Assembly: GCF_015670745.1 (NCBI RefSeq)
Contig: NZ_JADPCH010000005.1
Span: forward strand, 1 to 54,574
Direction of reading: 5' to 3'
DNA from: Collinsella aerofaciens
GTDB taxonomy: Bacteria; Actinomycetota; Coriobacteriia; Coriobacteriales; Coriobacteriaceae
DNA length: 54,574 nt
Every line of letters begins with the position of its first letter. Position 1 is the stretch's first letter. Both the position numbers and the translations under genes were made by a program. Below, piece by piece: positions 16,378 through 25,766 of the stretch. A model generated the notes under the pieces. The model did not search any database. It was not told where the DNA came from and was given only the letters and a program-made list of their open reading frames with translations.

Positions 16378-17268
16378 ATGACAAACCACCACGCTGAAGA
16401 CGGCGATAAGAAAAGCATTCTGGATGCCCGCATTGAGCGAGCATATGCAAACGAATATGACGCCGCCTTTGCCGCCGCGACCATAAAGAACTACGCGTCG
16501 CTACCGCTCGCGACGATCTTGGCCGACCACCCTCAACTGCTGAAGCGCTGCACAAAGATCATGGGCGACCCCGACATTCGCAAGCTGACAGACCCCTATG
16601 CCCCAAAACGCGACAACGATTCGTACGTTCTTACCGTAGGCTGCCTAGCCCATATGCTTACGGCGCTCGACACGAAACTCAAGCTCGAATGGGAACCCGA
16701 CGAGCGTCATGAACTCGAAAGTAAGCGGAACACCCTGCGCACCGCACTGTTCCTTCCGTTGGACGGCCTCAAGCGCTGCAACGTCGAGCTCAATACACAG
16801 GCGCGGCAAAAGCCCGGGACCACGGGGCAGAAAACTCCAAGACCCCATGCGGCCATCGTCGACCGCAACCGATATAACCGCATGACCGCGCACTTTTCTG
16901 CCGAGGGAGCAGCCATAAGGACGCTGATCGACCTGCTGTGCCTCCTGAGCATCAACGAACTATTTGAGGGCTATCTCGCCCTTGTTCCCGCGACGGCACC
17001 CAAGTCGGTAGCAAAGATCATCGAGACCTGCAGACGCCAGTTTGAGCGCCATCGCAATGGCAGCGAGATGAACGCCAGCATCGCGCAGTACTACGCGGCT
17101 CATTACAAAAATGACGGATGTGCCCCTATCGAGCATCAGCTGCGGCTCGCCTACACCACGCCCGTCGCAACGCTCCATCGCTTTGGAGCCCTTGGCGCTT
17201 GCGAGCCGCACGAACAGGCAGCCTGCCCCACAACCGAGCTCGATCTCAGGCTCGGACGAACCCTGTAG
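16378..17268 (+). CDS. Unknown protein upstream of ClpP-TraG fusion
   Basis: Not recognised. The 296 residues look mostly alpha-helical and charged, with no signal peptide or membrane segment. Notable stretches are LPLATILADHPQLLKRCTKI, YNRMTAHFSAEGAAIRTLID and VAKIIETCRRQFERHRNGS. Several Cys residues lie near the C-terminus but form no clear zinc site. The ATG at 16378 has GGAG six bases upstream; a longer His/Gln-rich in-frame reading comes from the tandem repeats and is rejected. The next gene starts 63 bases later on the same strand, so they probably form one unit. Codon use looks like the neighbours. Confidence 0.7.
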   Translation: MTNHHAEDGDKKSILDARIERAYANEYDAAFAAATIKNYASLPLATILADHPQLLKRCTKIMGDPDIRKLTDPYAPKRDNDSYVLTVGCLAHMLTALDTKLKLEWEPDERHELESKRNTLRTALFLPLDGLKRCNVELNTQARQKPGTTGQKTPRPHAAIVDRNRYNRMTAHFSAEGAAIRTLIDLLCLLSINELFEGYLALVPATAPKSVAKIIETCRRQFERHRNGSEMNASIAQYYAAHYKNDGCAPIEHQLRLAYTTPVATLHRFGALGACEPHEQAACPTTELDLRLGRTL

Positions 17269-17331
17269 CCCGCCAGCCCCTCCGCGGGCAACAATCCTAT
17301 TCCACAACACAACCAACAGAAAGGAGTCCTC

Positions 17332-19245
17332 ATGGACACCAATCATTCCCCCATCATCAGCCCCCTCACCATGCGTGAATCCGCCCGAGGTATCACGCTC
17401 ACCAGCATTTACGATGAGATGCTCGCCCGTCGCGAGCTCTCCGTCATGGGAAACATCGAAACCCCGATGGCCCACGACCTATGCCAGCAGATCCGCCTGC
17501 TCGATGCCACCGACCCCAGCCGCCCCATCACCATATTTGTCGCCAGCGCCGGCGGAAGCGTGCGATCGGGTCTTGCGATCTATGACGCCATGCGCCTCGC
17601 ATCGTGCCCCATCCGCACCGTCTGCCTGGAATTCGCCGCGTCCATGGGCGCCGTGATCTTTATGGGCGGCGACGATCGCCGTATGGCGCCCCATGCAGAG
17701 CTCATGATTCACGACCCGCTGATCCCCCAGGGGGCAGGCGGCTCGGCACTTGCGCTGCAGGAAACCAGCCGGCGTCTCATGCAGACCCGCAAGATCCTCA
17801 CGCAAATCCTCTCGGACCGCAGCGGCCTCACGCCCAAGCGCATCCAGTCCCTCACTGCAAAAGACACCTACCTTTCGGCCGAGCGCGCCGTCGAGCTCGG
17901 CTTTGCCCACGAAATTCTCTCGACCACCAAGGAGGTGCCCATGTCTAACCTCGCCAGCCGCCTCGCCGCATCTAAGTCCGCATCGTCCACCATCCTCGCC
18001 AAGGATCGAACGCTCTCCTGCGACACCCGCCAAACGGGACTCAACAACAACGCACTTGTGATCGGCCCCTCGGGAGCCGGCAAGACCCGAAACGTCCTCA
18101 AGCCCAACCTGCTGCAAATGAACGCAAGCTACATCGTGCTCGACACCAAAGGCACGCTCTGTCACGAAGTGGGACCCGTGCTGGCAGCCCACGGCTACCG
18201 CGTGCAATGTCTCAACTTCGCCGACCTCAACACCGTCCCGGCCCTTGCGTCCGGCATCGAGCGCTGCGGCTACAACCCCCTGAGGCACATTCGCCGCAAG
18301 GCGGACGGCAGGCCCAACCAGCAGGACATCCTCTCGGTGGCAAAGGCCATCTGCCCCATCGAGGACAACAACCAGCCTTTTTGGGATCATGCCGCGGCAA
18401 ACCTGCTGTCGTGTCTTATCGCCTACGTCACCGAACAGCTACCCGCCGGCGAGCAGACGATCAGCTCGGTCATCAAGCTGATCGAGCACCTGCAAGACGG
18501 TGCCACGGGTCGATTGTTTGACGACCTGATCACGACCGACCCCCAAAGCTATGCCCTCTCGCTATGGCGGCGCTACGCCATTACGCAAAATGCCGAGCGC
18601 ATGCACGCGAGCATCGTCGGCATCCTTGCCGAAAAGGTCATGTGTCTGGGATTCGACGGTGTGGCACAGCTCTATCGTGAGTGCCATCAGGTGGACTTCG
18701 CTTCCATGGGACACACCCCCTGCGCCCTGTTTGTAACCGTGAGCGATATTGACCGCAATCTCGATCCGCTGACCGGCCTCTTTATTACGCAGGCGTTTAT
18801 GGGCCTCATTCGCGAAGCCGATAGGCAGCCCGACGGCAGCCTGCCCGTGCCCGTGCGCTTTATGCTCGATGACTTCGCAAATCTGCAGATCCCCCAGATC
18901 GACAACGTGCTCTCGATTATCCGAAGCCGCAACATCTGGGCAACGCTGCTGCTGCAGTCGACCAACCAGCTCGATGCGCTCTATGGCGAGGCACGCGCAC
19001 GCTCCATCATGGGCAACTGCGACACGCATCTGGTGCTGGCGTTCCAGGATCCCGAGAGTGCCCGGGTGTTTTCCGACCGCGCTGACGCGCTGCCCAGCAC
19101 GCTCATGGCGACGCCGATTGATCGCTCGTGGCTCTTTGTACGCGGTCGCACTCCCGAACAGGTCGAGCGCTTTAGGCTCGAAGACCATCCGCTCTACGGG
19201 GAGCTGCCCGAGGCGCAGCGAGGCCATGCGGAGGCCGAGATCTAG
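17332..19245 (+). CDS. ClpP-type protease fused to VirD4/TraG-type ATPase
   Basis: The 637-residue protein joins two domains. Residues about 20-200 are a ClpP-type serine protease: the oxyanion loop SAGGSVRSGLAIYDAM (72-87), nucleophile Ser104 in FAASMGAVIF, His127 in MIHDPL, and the likely triad Asp178 in AKDTYLSAERAVELG. All three catalytic residues are present. Residues 204-637 resemble the cytosolic motor of VirD4/TraG coupling proteins: LNNNALVIGPSGAGKT with Walker A at 245-252, VLDTKGTL, Walker B MLDDFANLQIP (512-517 core, Asp in place of the usual Glu), SIIRSRNIWATLLLQS and IMGNCDTHLVL. The usual N-terminal transmembrane helices are missing. AAGGAGTCCTC precedes the ATG. Inside the gene, AAGGAGGTGCCC stands before ATG 17941, so a separate ATPase product is possible. 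Partner proteins and substrate are unknown. Confidence 0.88.
   Translation: MDTNHSPIISPLTMRESARGITLTSIYDEMLARRELSVMGNIETPMAHDLCQQIRLLDATDPSRPITIFVASAGGSVRSGLAIYDAMRLASCPIRTVCLEFAASMGAVIFMGGDDRRMAPHAELMIHDPLIPQGAGGSALALQETSRRLMQTRKILTQILSDRSGLTPKRIQSLTAKDTYLSAERAVELGFAHEILSTTKEVPMSNLASRLAASKSASSTILAKDRTLSCDTRQTGLNNNALVIGPSGAGKTRNVLKPNLLQMNASYIVLDTKGTLCHEVGPVLAAHGYRVQCLNFADLNTVPALASGIERCGYNPLRHIRRKADGRPNQQDILSVAKAICPIEDNNQPFWDHAAANLLSCLIAYVTEQLPAGEQTISSVIKLIEHLQDGATGRLFDDLITTDPQSYALSLWRRYAITQNAERMHASIVGILAEKVMCLGFDGVAQLYRECHQVDFASMGHTPCALFVTVSDIDRNLDPLTGLFITQAFMGLIREADRQPDGSLPVPVRFMLDDFANLQIPQIDNVLSIIRSRNIWATLLLQSTNQLDALYGEARARSIMGNCDTHLVLAFQDPESARVFSDRADALPSTLMATPIDRSWLFVRGRTPEQVERFRLEDHPLYGELPEAQRGHAEAEI
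17929..17943 (+). promoter_or_regulatory. Internal ribosome-binding site and possible second start
   Basis: AAGGAGG, five bases, then ATG at 17941, in frame with the fusion and exactly at the junction between protease and ATPase domains. It could give a 434-residue ATPase beginning MSNLASRLAA. Confidence 0.65.
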
Positions 19246-19322
19246 GCGCAGGGTTCTCGCAGCGCGCGGCGCCCCGGCGATGTTCCACAAAGGCCGTGCG
19301 CCCCGGGACCACGGCAAAGCAA

Positions 19323-19354
19323 AGGGGCCCGCATCCGATAGGATACGGGCCCCT
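19323..19354 (-). terminator. Terminator between convergent ClpP-TraG and pgi genes
   Basis: AGGGGCCCG-ATCC pairs with GGAT-CGGGCCCCT. The minus strand continues TTTGCTTT, so it best serves pgi, but it may act both ways. Confidence 0.75.
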
Positions 19355-19386
19355 GACTATAAGGCGCGATGCGTTAACAGCAGCGA

Positions 19387-21081
19387 CTACTTGCGATGCG
19401 CGCGATAGAACTCGATGAGCGCCTGGGTCGAAGCGTCCTGCTCGGCCTTGGCGGCGTCATCGTGGAAGGCCGGGGTAATCTGCTTGGCAAGCTGCTTGCC
19501 CAGCTCGACGCCCCACTGGTCGTAGGAGTCGATGCCCCAGACCGTGCCCTCGACAAACGTGATGTGCTCGTACAGGGCGATGAGCTCGCCGAGTGCGAAC
19601 GGGGTCAGCGTGTCGCCGAAGATCGAGGTCGTCGGGCGATTGCCCTCAAAGCAACGGGCCGGGACGATCTGCTCGGGCGTGCCCTCGGCACGAACCTCAT
19701 CGGCCGTCTTACCAAAGGCGAGCGCCTTGGTCTGGGCCAGGAAGTTGCCCAGGAACAGCTCGTGGACATCCTGGCCGCCGTCGGTCGCAGGGTTGGCGGT
19801 ATTGGCGAAGGCGATGAAGTCGGCCGGAACCACCACAGTGCCCTGGTGCAGCAGCTGATAGAAGGCATGCTGGCCGTTGGTGCCGGGCTCGCCCCAGAAG
19901 ATCTCACCGGTGTCGGAGGTCACGGCGCTGCCGTCCCAGCGGACATGCTTGCCGTTGGACTCCATGGTGAGCTGCTGCAGGTAGGCCGGGAAGCGGTGCA
20001 GGTACTGGCAGTACGGCAGCACGGCGTGGCTCTTGGAACCGAAGAAGTTGACGTACCAGACATTGAGCAGGCCCATCAGCGCGACGGCGTTGTTCTCGAG
20101 CGGGGTGTTGCAGAAGTACTCGTCGATGGCGTGGAAGCCCTCGAGGAACTGCTGGAAGCGCTCGGGGCCGAGCACGACGATCAGCGACAGGCCCACGGCG
20201 GAGTCAACGGAATAGCGGCCACCGACCCAGTTCCAGAAACCGAAGGCGTTGGCGGGGTCGATACCGAAGGCCTCGACCTTCTCGAGTGCGGTGGAAACTG
20301 CGACGAAGTGCTTTGCCACGGCCTCGGCGTTCTGCTCATCGGAGCCGTCGATGGCGCCCTGAGCCTTGAGCTGCTCGAGCATCCAGGTCTTGACCTCGCG
20401 GGCGTTGGTGAGGGTCTCGAGCGTGGTGAAGGTCTTGGAGACGATGATTACGAGCGTGGTTTCGGGATCCAGGCCCTTGAGCTTCTCGGCCTGGTCGTTG
20501 GGGTCGATGTTGGAGATGTAGCGGCAGTCGATACCGGCGTCGGCATAGGGACGCAGAGCCTCGTAGGCCATGACCGGGCCCAGGTCGGAGCCGCCGATGC
20601 CGATGGACACCAGATGCTCGATCTTCTTGCCGGTAACGCCCTTCCACTCACCGGAGCGCACGCGCTCGGCGAAGGCATACATGCGGTCGAGGACCTCGTG
20701 CACGTCGGCGACGACGTCCTGGCCGTCGACGATGAGCTGGCCCTTCTCGCTTGCCGGGCGGCGCAGCGCGGTGTGCAGGACAGCGCGGTCCTCGGTAGTG
20801 TTGATGTGCTCGCCAGAGAACATGGCGTCGCGGCGCTCCTCGAGCTTCACCTCGCGGGCAAGATCGCACAGTAGCTTGACGGTCTCATCGGTCACCAGGT
20901 TCTTCGACAGATCGAAGTGCAGGTCACCGGCGTCAAAGCTCAGCTTGTTCACGCGGTCGGCGTCAGCAGCGAACCAGGCCTTGAGGTCGATACCTTCGGC
21001 CTCGAGCTTCTCCTGATGAGCCTCGAGCGCCTTCCAAGCGGCAGTCGACGTAGCATCGATAGGTGCGGCAACAGTTGCCAT
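19387..21081 (-). CDS. pgi: Glucose-6-phosphate isomerase
   Basis: Cytosolic glycolytic and gluconeogenic enzyme interconverting glucose-6-phosphate and fructose-6-phosphate. The protein has 564 residues, the long form. Signatures are [71 protein letters not shown] and, near the C-terminus, [13 protein letters not shown], which carries the catalytic lysine. All phosphate-binding residues seem in place. The ATG at 21081 has GAGGAGGAC upstream; a slightly longer reading lacks this. It is convergent with the ClpP-TraG gene and has its own terminator. The stop is TAG. Confidence 0.95.
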   Translation of the reverse strand: MATVAAPIDATSTAAWKALEAHQEKLEAEGIDLKAWFAADADRVNKLSFDAGDLHFDLSKNLVTDETVKLLCDLAREVKLEERRDAMFSGEHINTTEDRAVLHTALRRPASEKGQLIVDGQDVVADVHEVLDRMYAFAERVRSGEWKGVTGKKIEHLVSIGIGGSDLGPVMAYEALRPYADAGIDCRYISNIDPNDQAEKLKGLDPETTLVIIVSKTFTTLETLTNAREVKTWMLEQLKAQGAIDGSDEQNAEAVAKHFVAVSTALEKVEAFGIDPANAFGFWNWVGGRYSVDSAVGLSLIVVLGPERFQQFLEGFHAIDEYFCNTPLENNAVALMGLLNVWYVNFFGSKSHAVLPYCQYLHRFPAYLQQLTMESNGKHVRWDGSAVTSDTGEIFWGEPGTNGQHAFYQLLHQGTVVVPADFIAFANTANPATDGGQDVHELFLGNFLAQTKALAFGKTADEVRAEGTPEQIVPARCFEGNRPTTSIFGDTLTPFALGELIALYEHITFVEGTVWGIDSYDQWGVELGKQLAKQITPAFHDDAAKAEQDASTQALIEFYRAHRK

Positions 21082-21221
21082 AGAGTCCTCCTCAGCATAC
21101 GGGCGCACGCCTCCATGCGCCCGGACATTCAGATGCCACTATTCTAGCGCAGGTCAAGACTACAATCAGCGAGCGTTGCCAATCGGCCCCCAAACGGCAA
21201 CCGACCAAAAAGGGACAGGTT

Positions 21222-21281
21222 TTGACGATGTCCGCGCAAGCGGGTATTATCGAACATGTATTCGATAAGAACATGTGTTTG
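21222..21281 (+). promoter_or_regulatory. SOS promoter with two LexA boxes
   Basis: A sigma-70-type promoter reads TTGACG (21222-21227), 17 bases, TATTAT (21245-21250). Directly after it are CGAACATGTATTCG (21251-21264) and AGAACATGTGTTTG (21268-21281), both close to the Gram-positive LexA consensus CGAAC-N4-GTTCG. LexA bound here would cover the transcription start. Confidence 0.85.
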
Positions 21282-21293
21282 ATGGGAGGACGC

Positions 21294-22799
21294 GTGGGGC
21301 ACGAGCGTCACACCTATGTCTGCATCGACCTTAAGACGTTCTACGCCAGCGTCGAGTGCGTCGACCGCGGGCTCAACCCGCTCACTACCAACCTGGTCGT
21401 TGCCGACGAATCGCGCGGACGCACGACCATCTGTCTCGCTATCACGCAGGCCATGAAGGACTTAGGTATACACAACCGCTGCCGTCTGTTCGAGATTCCC
21501 GACGGCATCGACTACATCAAGGCCGTACCGCGCATGCAGCACTACATGGAGGTGTCGGCGCAAATCTACGGCATCTATCTGGAATACGTCAGCCCCCAGG
21601 ACGTGCACGTCTACTCAATTGACGAGTGCTTTATCGACGTGACACCCTATCTGGACCTCTATCACACCGATGCGGAAGGCTTCGCCTGCATGTTGCGCGA
21701 CGAGGTCCTGGCGCGCACCGGCATCACGGCGACGGTCGGCATCGGCCCCAACCTATTCCAGGCCAAGGTTGCACTCGATATCACCGCCAAGCACGTACCC
21801 AGCCGCATCGGCATACTCGACGATGAGACCTTTCGCAAGGAAATCTGGCCCCATCGTCCCATCACCGATATCTGGGGCATCGGCCCCGGCGTGGCAGCAC
21901 GACTCGAAAAATACGGCGTCTACGATCTGATGGGCGTCGCGGCGCTCGACGAAAACCTGCTTTACGACGAGCTCGGCGTCAATGCCGAGTATCTCATCGA
22001 CCACGCCTTCGGACGCGAGCCGACAACCATCGCCGATATCCAAGCCTATCGCCCGCAAGCAACTTCGACCACCACAGGACAGGTGCTCTCGAAGGGCTAT
22101 GCCTACGAGCAGGCCTACACCGTCTTGCGCGAGATGGTCGACAACGCCGTGTTGGACTTGATCGATAAGCACGTGGTCTGCGACAGCATCTCGCTCTTTG
22201 TGGGCTACGCGAGCGAGCGCGCCGACATACGCAGGCTTGATGCCAGCGGTACTGCACAATATGTGGACGGATGCGGACACCTGCGCTCGAGTACGTCGAG
22301 CATCGAACCCACCGCAACCGCCGGCCCCGAGCTCGCGCCCCGTGCTCCCAAGCCCGTCCAGCGCGATGACGAACGGCGCCGCCTGGTGCGCGAAGCGCAG
22401 GCAATCGATGGCATCTTTGTGGGAGAGCATGGTGGCAAACCGCGTGGTGGCTATGCCGCGCTCTTTGCGCACTCCAACGCCTCGCGCAAGCTGCCCGAGC
22501 GTACCAATTCGTTTAAGAAGATCATGGGCTATTTCGATGAGCTCTGGGCGCAGACTGTCGATCCCAAACGACCGGTCAAGCGCATCAACCTGGGCTTTAG
22601 CAATCTTGTGCCCGAGGAATTTGCCACCATCGATCTGTTCAGCGATATCGAGGCCGATGAGCGCGAGCGCGACCTGGCGCGCGCCGTCCTGGCCGTGAAA
22701 GGCAAGTACGGCAAGAACGCGCTCGTCAAGGGATTAAGCTTTACCGCCGGCGCCACCGCGCGCGAGCGCAACGATCAAGTTGGAGGACACCGTGCCTAA
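21294..22799 (+). CDS. Y-family DNA polymerase (UmuC/DinB-like)
   Basis: Error-prone translesion polymerase of 501 residues. Catalytic acids are Asp12 in YVCIDLKTFYASVE and Asp110-Glu111 in VYSIDECFIDV. Thumb motifs DIWGIGPGVAARLEKYGV follow, then a little-finger domain and a C-terminal part containing NLGFSNLVPEE. It belongs with the UvrX/ImpB-MucB group of Gram-positive bacteria. The GTG at 21294 is chosen because GGGAGG lies four bases upstream and because earlier starts fall inside the promoter and LexA boxes. It overlaps the YolD-like gene by eight bases. SOS induction is strongly suggested. The stop is TAA. Confidence 0.92.
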   Translation: MGHERHTYVCIDLKTFYASVECVDRGLNPLTTNLVVADESRGRTTICLAITQAMKDLGIHNRCRLFEIPDGIDYIKAVPRMQHYMEVSAQIYGIYLEYVSPQDVHVYSIDECFIDVTPYLDLYHTDAEGFACMLRDEVLARTGITATVGIGPNLFQAKVALDITAKHVPSRIGILDDETFRKEIWPHRPITDIWGIGPGVAARLEKYGVYDLMGVAALDENLLYDELGVNAEYLIDHAFGREPTTIADIQAYRPQATSTTTGQVLSKGYAYEQAYTVLREMVDNAVLDLIDKHVVCDSISLFVGYASERADIRRLDASGTAQYVDGCGHLRSSTSSIEPTATAGPELAPRAPKPVQRDDERRRLVREAQAIDGIFVGEHGGKPRGGYAALFAHSNASRKLPERTNSFKKIMGYFDELWAQTVDPKRPVKRINLGFSNLVPEEFATIDLFSDIEADERERDLARAVLAVKGKYGKNALVKGLSFTAGATARERNDQVGGHRA

Positions 22800-23217
22800 A
22801 CCCAAACAACAGCCCATGCGCCCGCCGACCGCCTTCGAGCGCCTGGCGGACCCCGAGGGCAGACGCCGCGCAGCCGACCCCAACCTCACTGCCAACGGTG
22901 CCGTGCGCGCCAACCGCGCCGCACAGTTTATGCCCTTTGCCGCCCTCACGGGATACTACGAACTCGTGCGCAAGCAGGAAATCACCGTCGAGCAAAAACG
23001 TGAGCTCACGGAAGAAAAAGCCCTCGAGCTTTCGCAAAAGCTCGAGGGCCTCAAACGCGGCGACTTGGTGCGCGTCACCTATTACGATACGTACGGCTAT
23101 CGTAGCCGCACGGGCATTCTCGACGAAGCGTTACCCGCATTCAAGCTGCTCAAACTCAGGGATATCGCCATCAACTTCGACGATATCCAGGACATTGAGC
23201 TACGCGGACGAGCCTAG
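22792..23217 (+). CDS. YolD-like protein, partner of the Y-family polymerase
   Basis: Small protein of 141 residues with the YolD-like mark RAAQFMPFAALTGYYELVRK and a C-terminal beta domain (GDLVRVTYYDTYGYRSRTG). YolD-like proteins are commonly encoded beside Y-family polymerases in Gram-positive bacteria and may act as a UmuD-like accessory, though their biochemistry is uncertain. The GTG at 22792 follows GGAGGACACC and overlaps the polymerase stop, so translation is probably coupled. A TTG 12 bases earlier falls inside the ribosome site and is rejected. Its TAG stop shares the CTAG at 23214-23217 with the convergent gene. Confidence 0.85.
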   Translation: MPKPKQQPMRPPTAFERLADPEGRRRAADPNLTANGAVRANRAAQFMPFAALTGYYELVRKQEITVEQKRELTEEKALELSQKLEGLKRGDLVRVTYYDTYGYRSRTGILDEALPAFKLLKLRDIAINFDDIQDIELRGRA

Positions 23218-25766
23218 CGACGAGAACGCTTGCGCAAGACGAGAGCAATGCCAAGCACTGCGGCAGCTGCAACCAGCAATCCCAAGACCAGCGTGAGGGT
23301 CGAGTCGCCAGCGCGAGGCAGCGAGCCGTCCTTCGAAGTCTTCTTAGCGGTCGTCGTGACGGTGGTCGTGGTGCTGCTCGACTGGTCGTTGCCACCCGTC
23401 TGGCTGCCGCCAGGCTGATCGCCGCCACCCGGCTGCGAAGGATCGGTGGGTTCCGTCGGATCCGGAGTACCGGGATCAACCGGATTCTCCGAATTCTCCT
23501 TGCGCTGGATCCAGACCTGGCAACCATAGAACGGGTTGGCGGTACCAAGGCACAGACCCTGGTTGGTCACCGCAAAGGTGCGCAGACCATGGTTATACGG
23601 ATCGTTAAAGCCATTGGTCGTCAGCGTCGTAAAGTTCACGCCGTCCTCGGTCACATACATATCAAAGCCGCGCTCGGCATCGCGCAGGTAACACATGCAC
23701 GTAAGGACACTCTGCAACTTCTTGAGGTTCTCCTCGCTCAGCAGCTTATCGAGCGCATCCTGAATATCGCTCGGCAGCTCGGTGCCATAGGCATCCTCGT
23801 ACTGCTGCTTAAGGCTCTCATAGCTATCGAGCATGTCCTGATACTGGTCGGCAAAGGACTTGAAGTACGCGATCTCGCCATCGATCTTCTGGACATAAGC
23901 GGCGTCGTCCTCAAAGTCCTGGGACATCGTCGCGGCCTGATCGCAAAGACCGCCCGCGGCATCCTCCAGCGCATCGCTCAGATCGCCAAAGCCCTTAGCA
24001 ACCTCGGTCTTCTCGTCATCGACATCGACGGCCTTGTTTGAATCATCAACCTCAGCAGCTTCGTTCGAATCATCGACCTCGACGGCCTCGTTTGAATCAT
24101 CGTCCGCAAGCGTGTTCACGGGAACGATGGGGTCGTCAGGCGATTTCTTGTCGAGCAGGTGATCGAGCAGGTCCCTAAGGCGCTGAACCTGAGAGTCCCA
24201 CTCCTCGGGCGTCATATCGATAATGTCGCCATTGGAGAACTGGCCGATCGGCTCAAGCAGGCTCGCGGTATCAAAGGTACCGATATACAGCTTGCCGTCG
24301 AACTTCTGCATGCGCCAAATGTACTGGTTCTCGTTTCGGCCAAAGCCCGAAGTCAGGCCGGAAATACCGCCCTCGGGGAACATGTCGGTGCAATCGCCAA
24401 CGACGAGCTCCATGTTCTCGTCCTTGTCCATGCGATAGATGTTAACCGACTGCTCAAGATTGGCATTCACAAACGAGCAGTCAACGCCACCCATGCTGCT
24501 CTTGCCGCCCTCTTCGGTGTTGGATTTGTTGAACAGGATGCGCTCGAGGGCAATCTCCTCGTCGTTGTATTCACCGATATAGAGGTAGTCGTTGTAGACG
24601 ATGAGGTTGGCAGCGCCAGAACGGGTACGGGCAGGATCGATGCCAAAGCAGTACTTTGCACCGTCCGTCTTCTGATCGCCGACAATGGGAGTCCACGAAT
24701 AGCTGCCGTCGGCATTCTTGTCGCCACGGACCATGGCAAACGACTGCATGGAATTATCATCGGGAGCGTTCTCGGGCGTACCGGTGCAGATGGTCGCATA
24801 GAGATGGCCATTGTACGAGACCATATCCCAAATGGCGCCGCCGTAGATGCTGTCCTGATAGCGAATCGCCGGATAGCCAAACAGCGTCTCCGAGTTGGCA
24901 ATCTCGGTGAAGCTGTCCTGGCCCTTCGAGGGGTCAGACGACGTCAGGATTGTCGACACAAAATTACCGTTCGCGTCTTTACCCACATTACTGATGACGA
25001 GCTGGCCATCATGGACGCACATGCCGCGGATACCGGTAGAAATGCCCTGCTTGTAGGCAGCACCGTAATCCTGCATGCTCGAAAGGCCCTGATAGACAAC
25101 TTTGTACTCATCCGTCTTAGGATCGATCTCGTATACAGCAGGCAGGCCGCCTTTGCCGTCATTGGTCCTGACGCTGCCGCAGAAATAGAGCTTACCCTTA
25201 TAGCTCACGGCATTGCGGAACAAAGGAGCGACGCCGTTGAGCGATTCAGAGAGTAGCAGCTTGGTCTCACCGGTCTTGGTATTGATCTTGACCAAGATGC
25301 CGCCGCTGTCCTTGTCGGCCGTGCCGTCCTCCTTCTGCTGTCCATAGAAGAAGGTACCGTTAAACATGGCCTCCAGCGTCAGGCGCATGGTTTCGACATC
25401 AAAGGAATCGCCCAGCGTGCTGTTCATGAGCGTCAGCGTGTTGCCCATCGCCGCATAGCAGGTGCCCACATAAAGCCAGTCACCATAGCTCGCAGCCGCC
25501 CAAGTGTAGCTCTGGCCGCGATCGCCTTCGTTGTTGGCCGTATTACCATCGGCGCCCGGAACGGCAACGGCACCGTTACCCTGGTAGTCGACGATGCCAT
25601 CCGGCTGCGACGTTCCTACCGTAGGATGCGAGAGCTTCTCAAAGGAATACCCATTTCCCGCATTGTAGGTAACGGCACCCGATGCGTCTTCGGCGTGCGC
25701 CGGCAGCGGCGATACCAAGATAGCGGCAAGCGCTGCCACCAAGCCAAGTGTTCCCACTCGTCTCAT
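23214..25766 (-). CDS. Large secreted, sortase-anchored surface protein
   Basis: Exported protein of 850 residues with a signal peptide (residues 1-25, ending SPLPAHA). The main body has repeated beta-strand patterns with Trp/Tyr-Gly turns (GDWLYVGTCY, GKLYFCGSV, DYLYIGEYND, GKLYIGTFDT), suggesting a beta-propeller-like fold. At about 555-585 are three nine-residue acidic repeats (DDSNEAVEV, DDSNEAAEV, DDSNKAVDV), then a predicted coiled coil (SYESLKQQYEDAYG). The tail is Pro/Gly/Thr-rich and ends LPRAGDSTLTL, a hydrophobic segment and RKRSRR, a variant LPxTG cell-wall sorting signal. The ligand is unknown; adhesion or nutrient capture is possible. GGGGAGG lies 12 bases before the ATG. Confidence 0.85.
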   Translation of the reverse strand: MRRVGTLGLVAALAAILVSPLPAHAEDASGAVTYNAGNGYSFEKLSHPTVGTSQPDGIVDYQGNGAVAVPGADGNTANNEGDRGQSYTWAAASYGDWLYVGTCYAAMGNTLTLMNSTLGDSFDVETMRLTLEAMFNGTFFYGQQKEDGTADKDSGGILVKINTKTGETKLLLSESLNGVAPLFRNAVSYKGKLYFCGSVRTNDGKGGLPAVYEIDPKTDEYKVVYQGLSSMQDYGAAYKQGISTGIRGMCVHDGQLVISNVGKDANGNFVSTILTSSDPSKGQDSFTEIANSETLFGYPAIRYQDSIYGGAIWDMVSYNGHLYATICTGTPENAPDDNSMQSFAMVRGDKNADGSYSWTPIVGDQKTDGAKYCFGIDPARTRSGAANLIVYNDYLYIGEYNDEEIALERILFNKSNTEEGGKSSMGGVDCSFVNANLEQSVNIYRMDKDENMELVVGDCTDMFPEGGISGLTSGFGRNENQYIWRMQKFDGKLYIGTFDTASLLEPIGQFSNGDIIDMTPEEWDSQVQRLRDLLDHLLDKKSPDDPIVPVNTLADDDSNEAVEVDDSNEAAEVDDSNKAVDVDDEKTEVAKGFGDLSDALEDAAGGLCDQAATMSQDFEDDAAYVQKIDGEIAYFKSFADQYQDMLDSYESLKQQYEDAYGTELPSDIQDALDKLLSEENLKKLQSVLTCMCYLRDAERGFDMYVTEDGVNFTTLTTNGFNDPYNHGLRTFAVTNQGLCLGTANPFYGCQVWIQRKENSENPVDPGTPDPTEPTDPSQPGGGDQPGGSQTGGNDQSSSTTTTVTTTAKKTSKDGSLPRAGDSTLTLVLGLLVAAAAVLGIALVLRKRSRR

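Noticed and set aside
17332-19245. Sign of a complete conjugative element around the TraG-like gene
   Set aside because: No relaxase, VirB4 or integrase is present on either side within the window.
21222-21293. Earlier ATG starts for the Y-family polymerase
   Set aside because: They overlap the -35, -10 and LexA boxes; GTG 21294 has a good ribosome site.
23214-23217. Shared CTAG of two convergent stop codons as a special signal
   Set aside because: With TAG so common here, convergent genes sharing CTAG is a simple consequence of compact packing.
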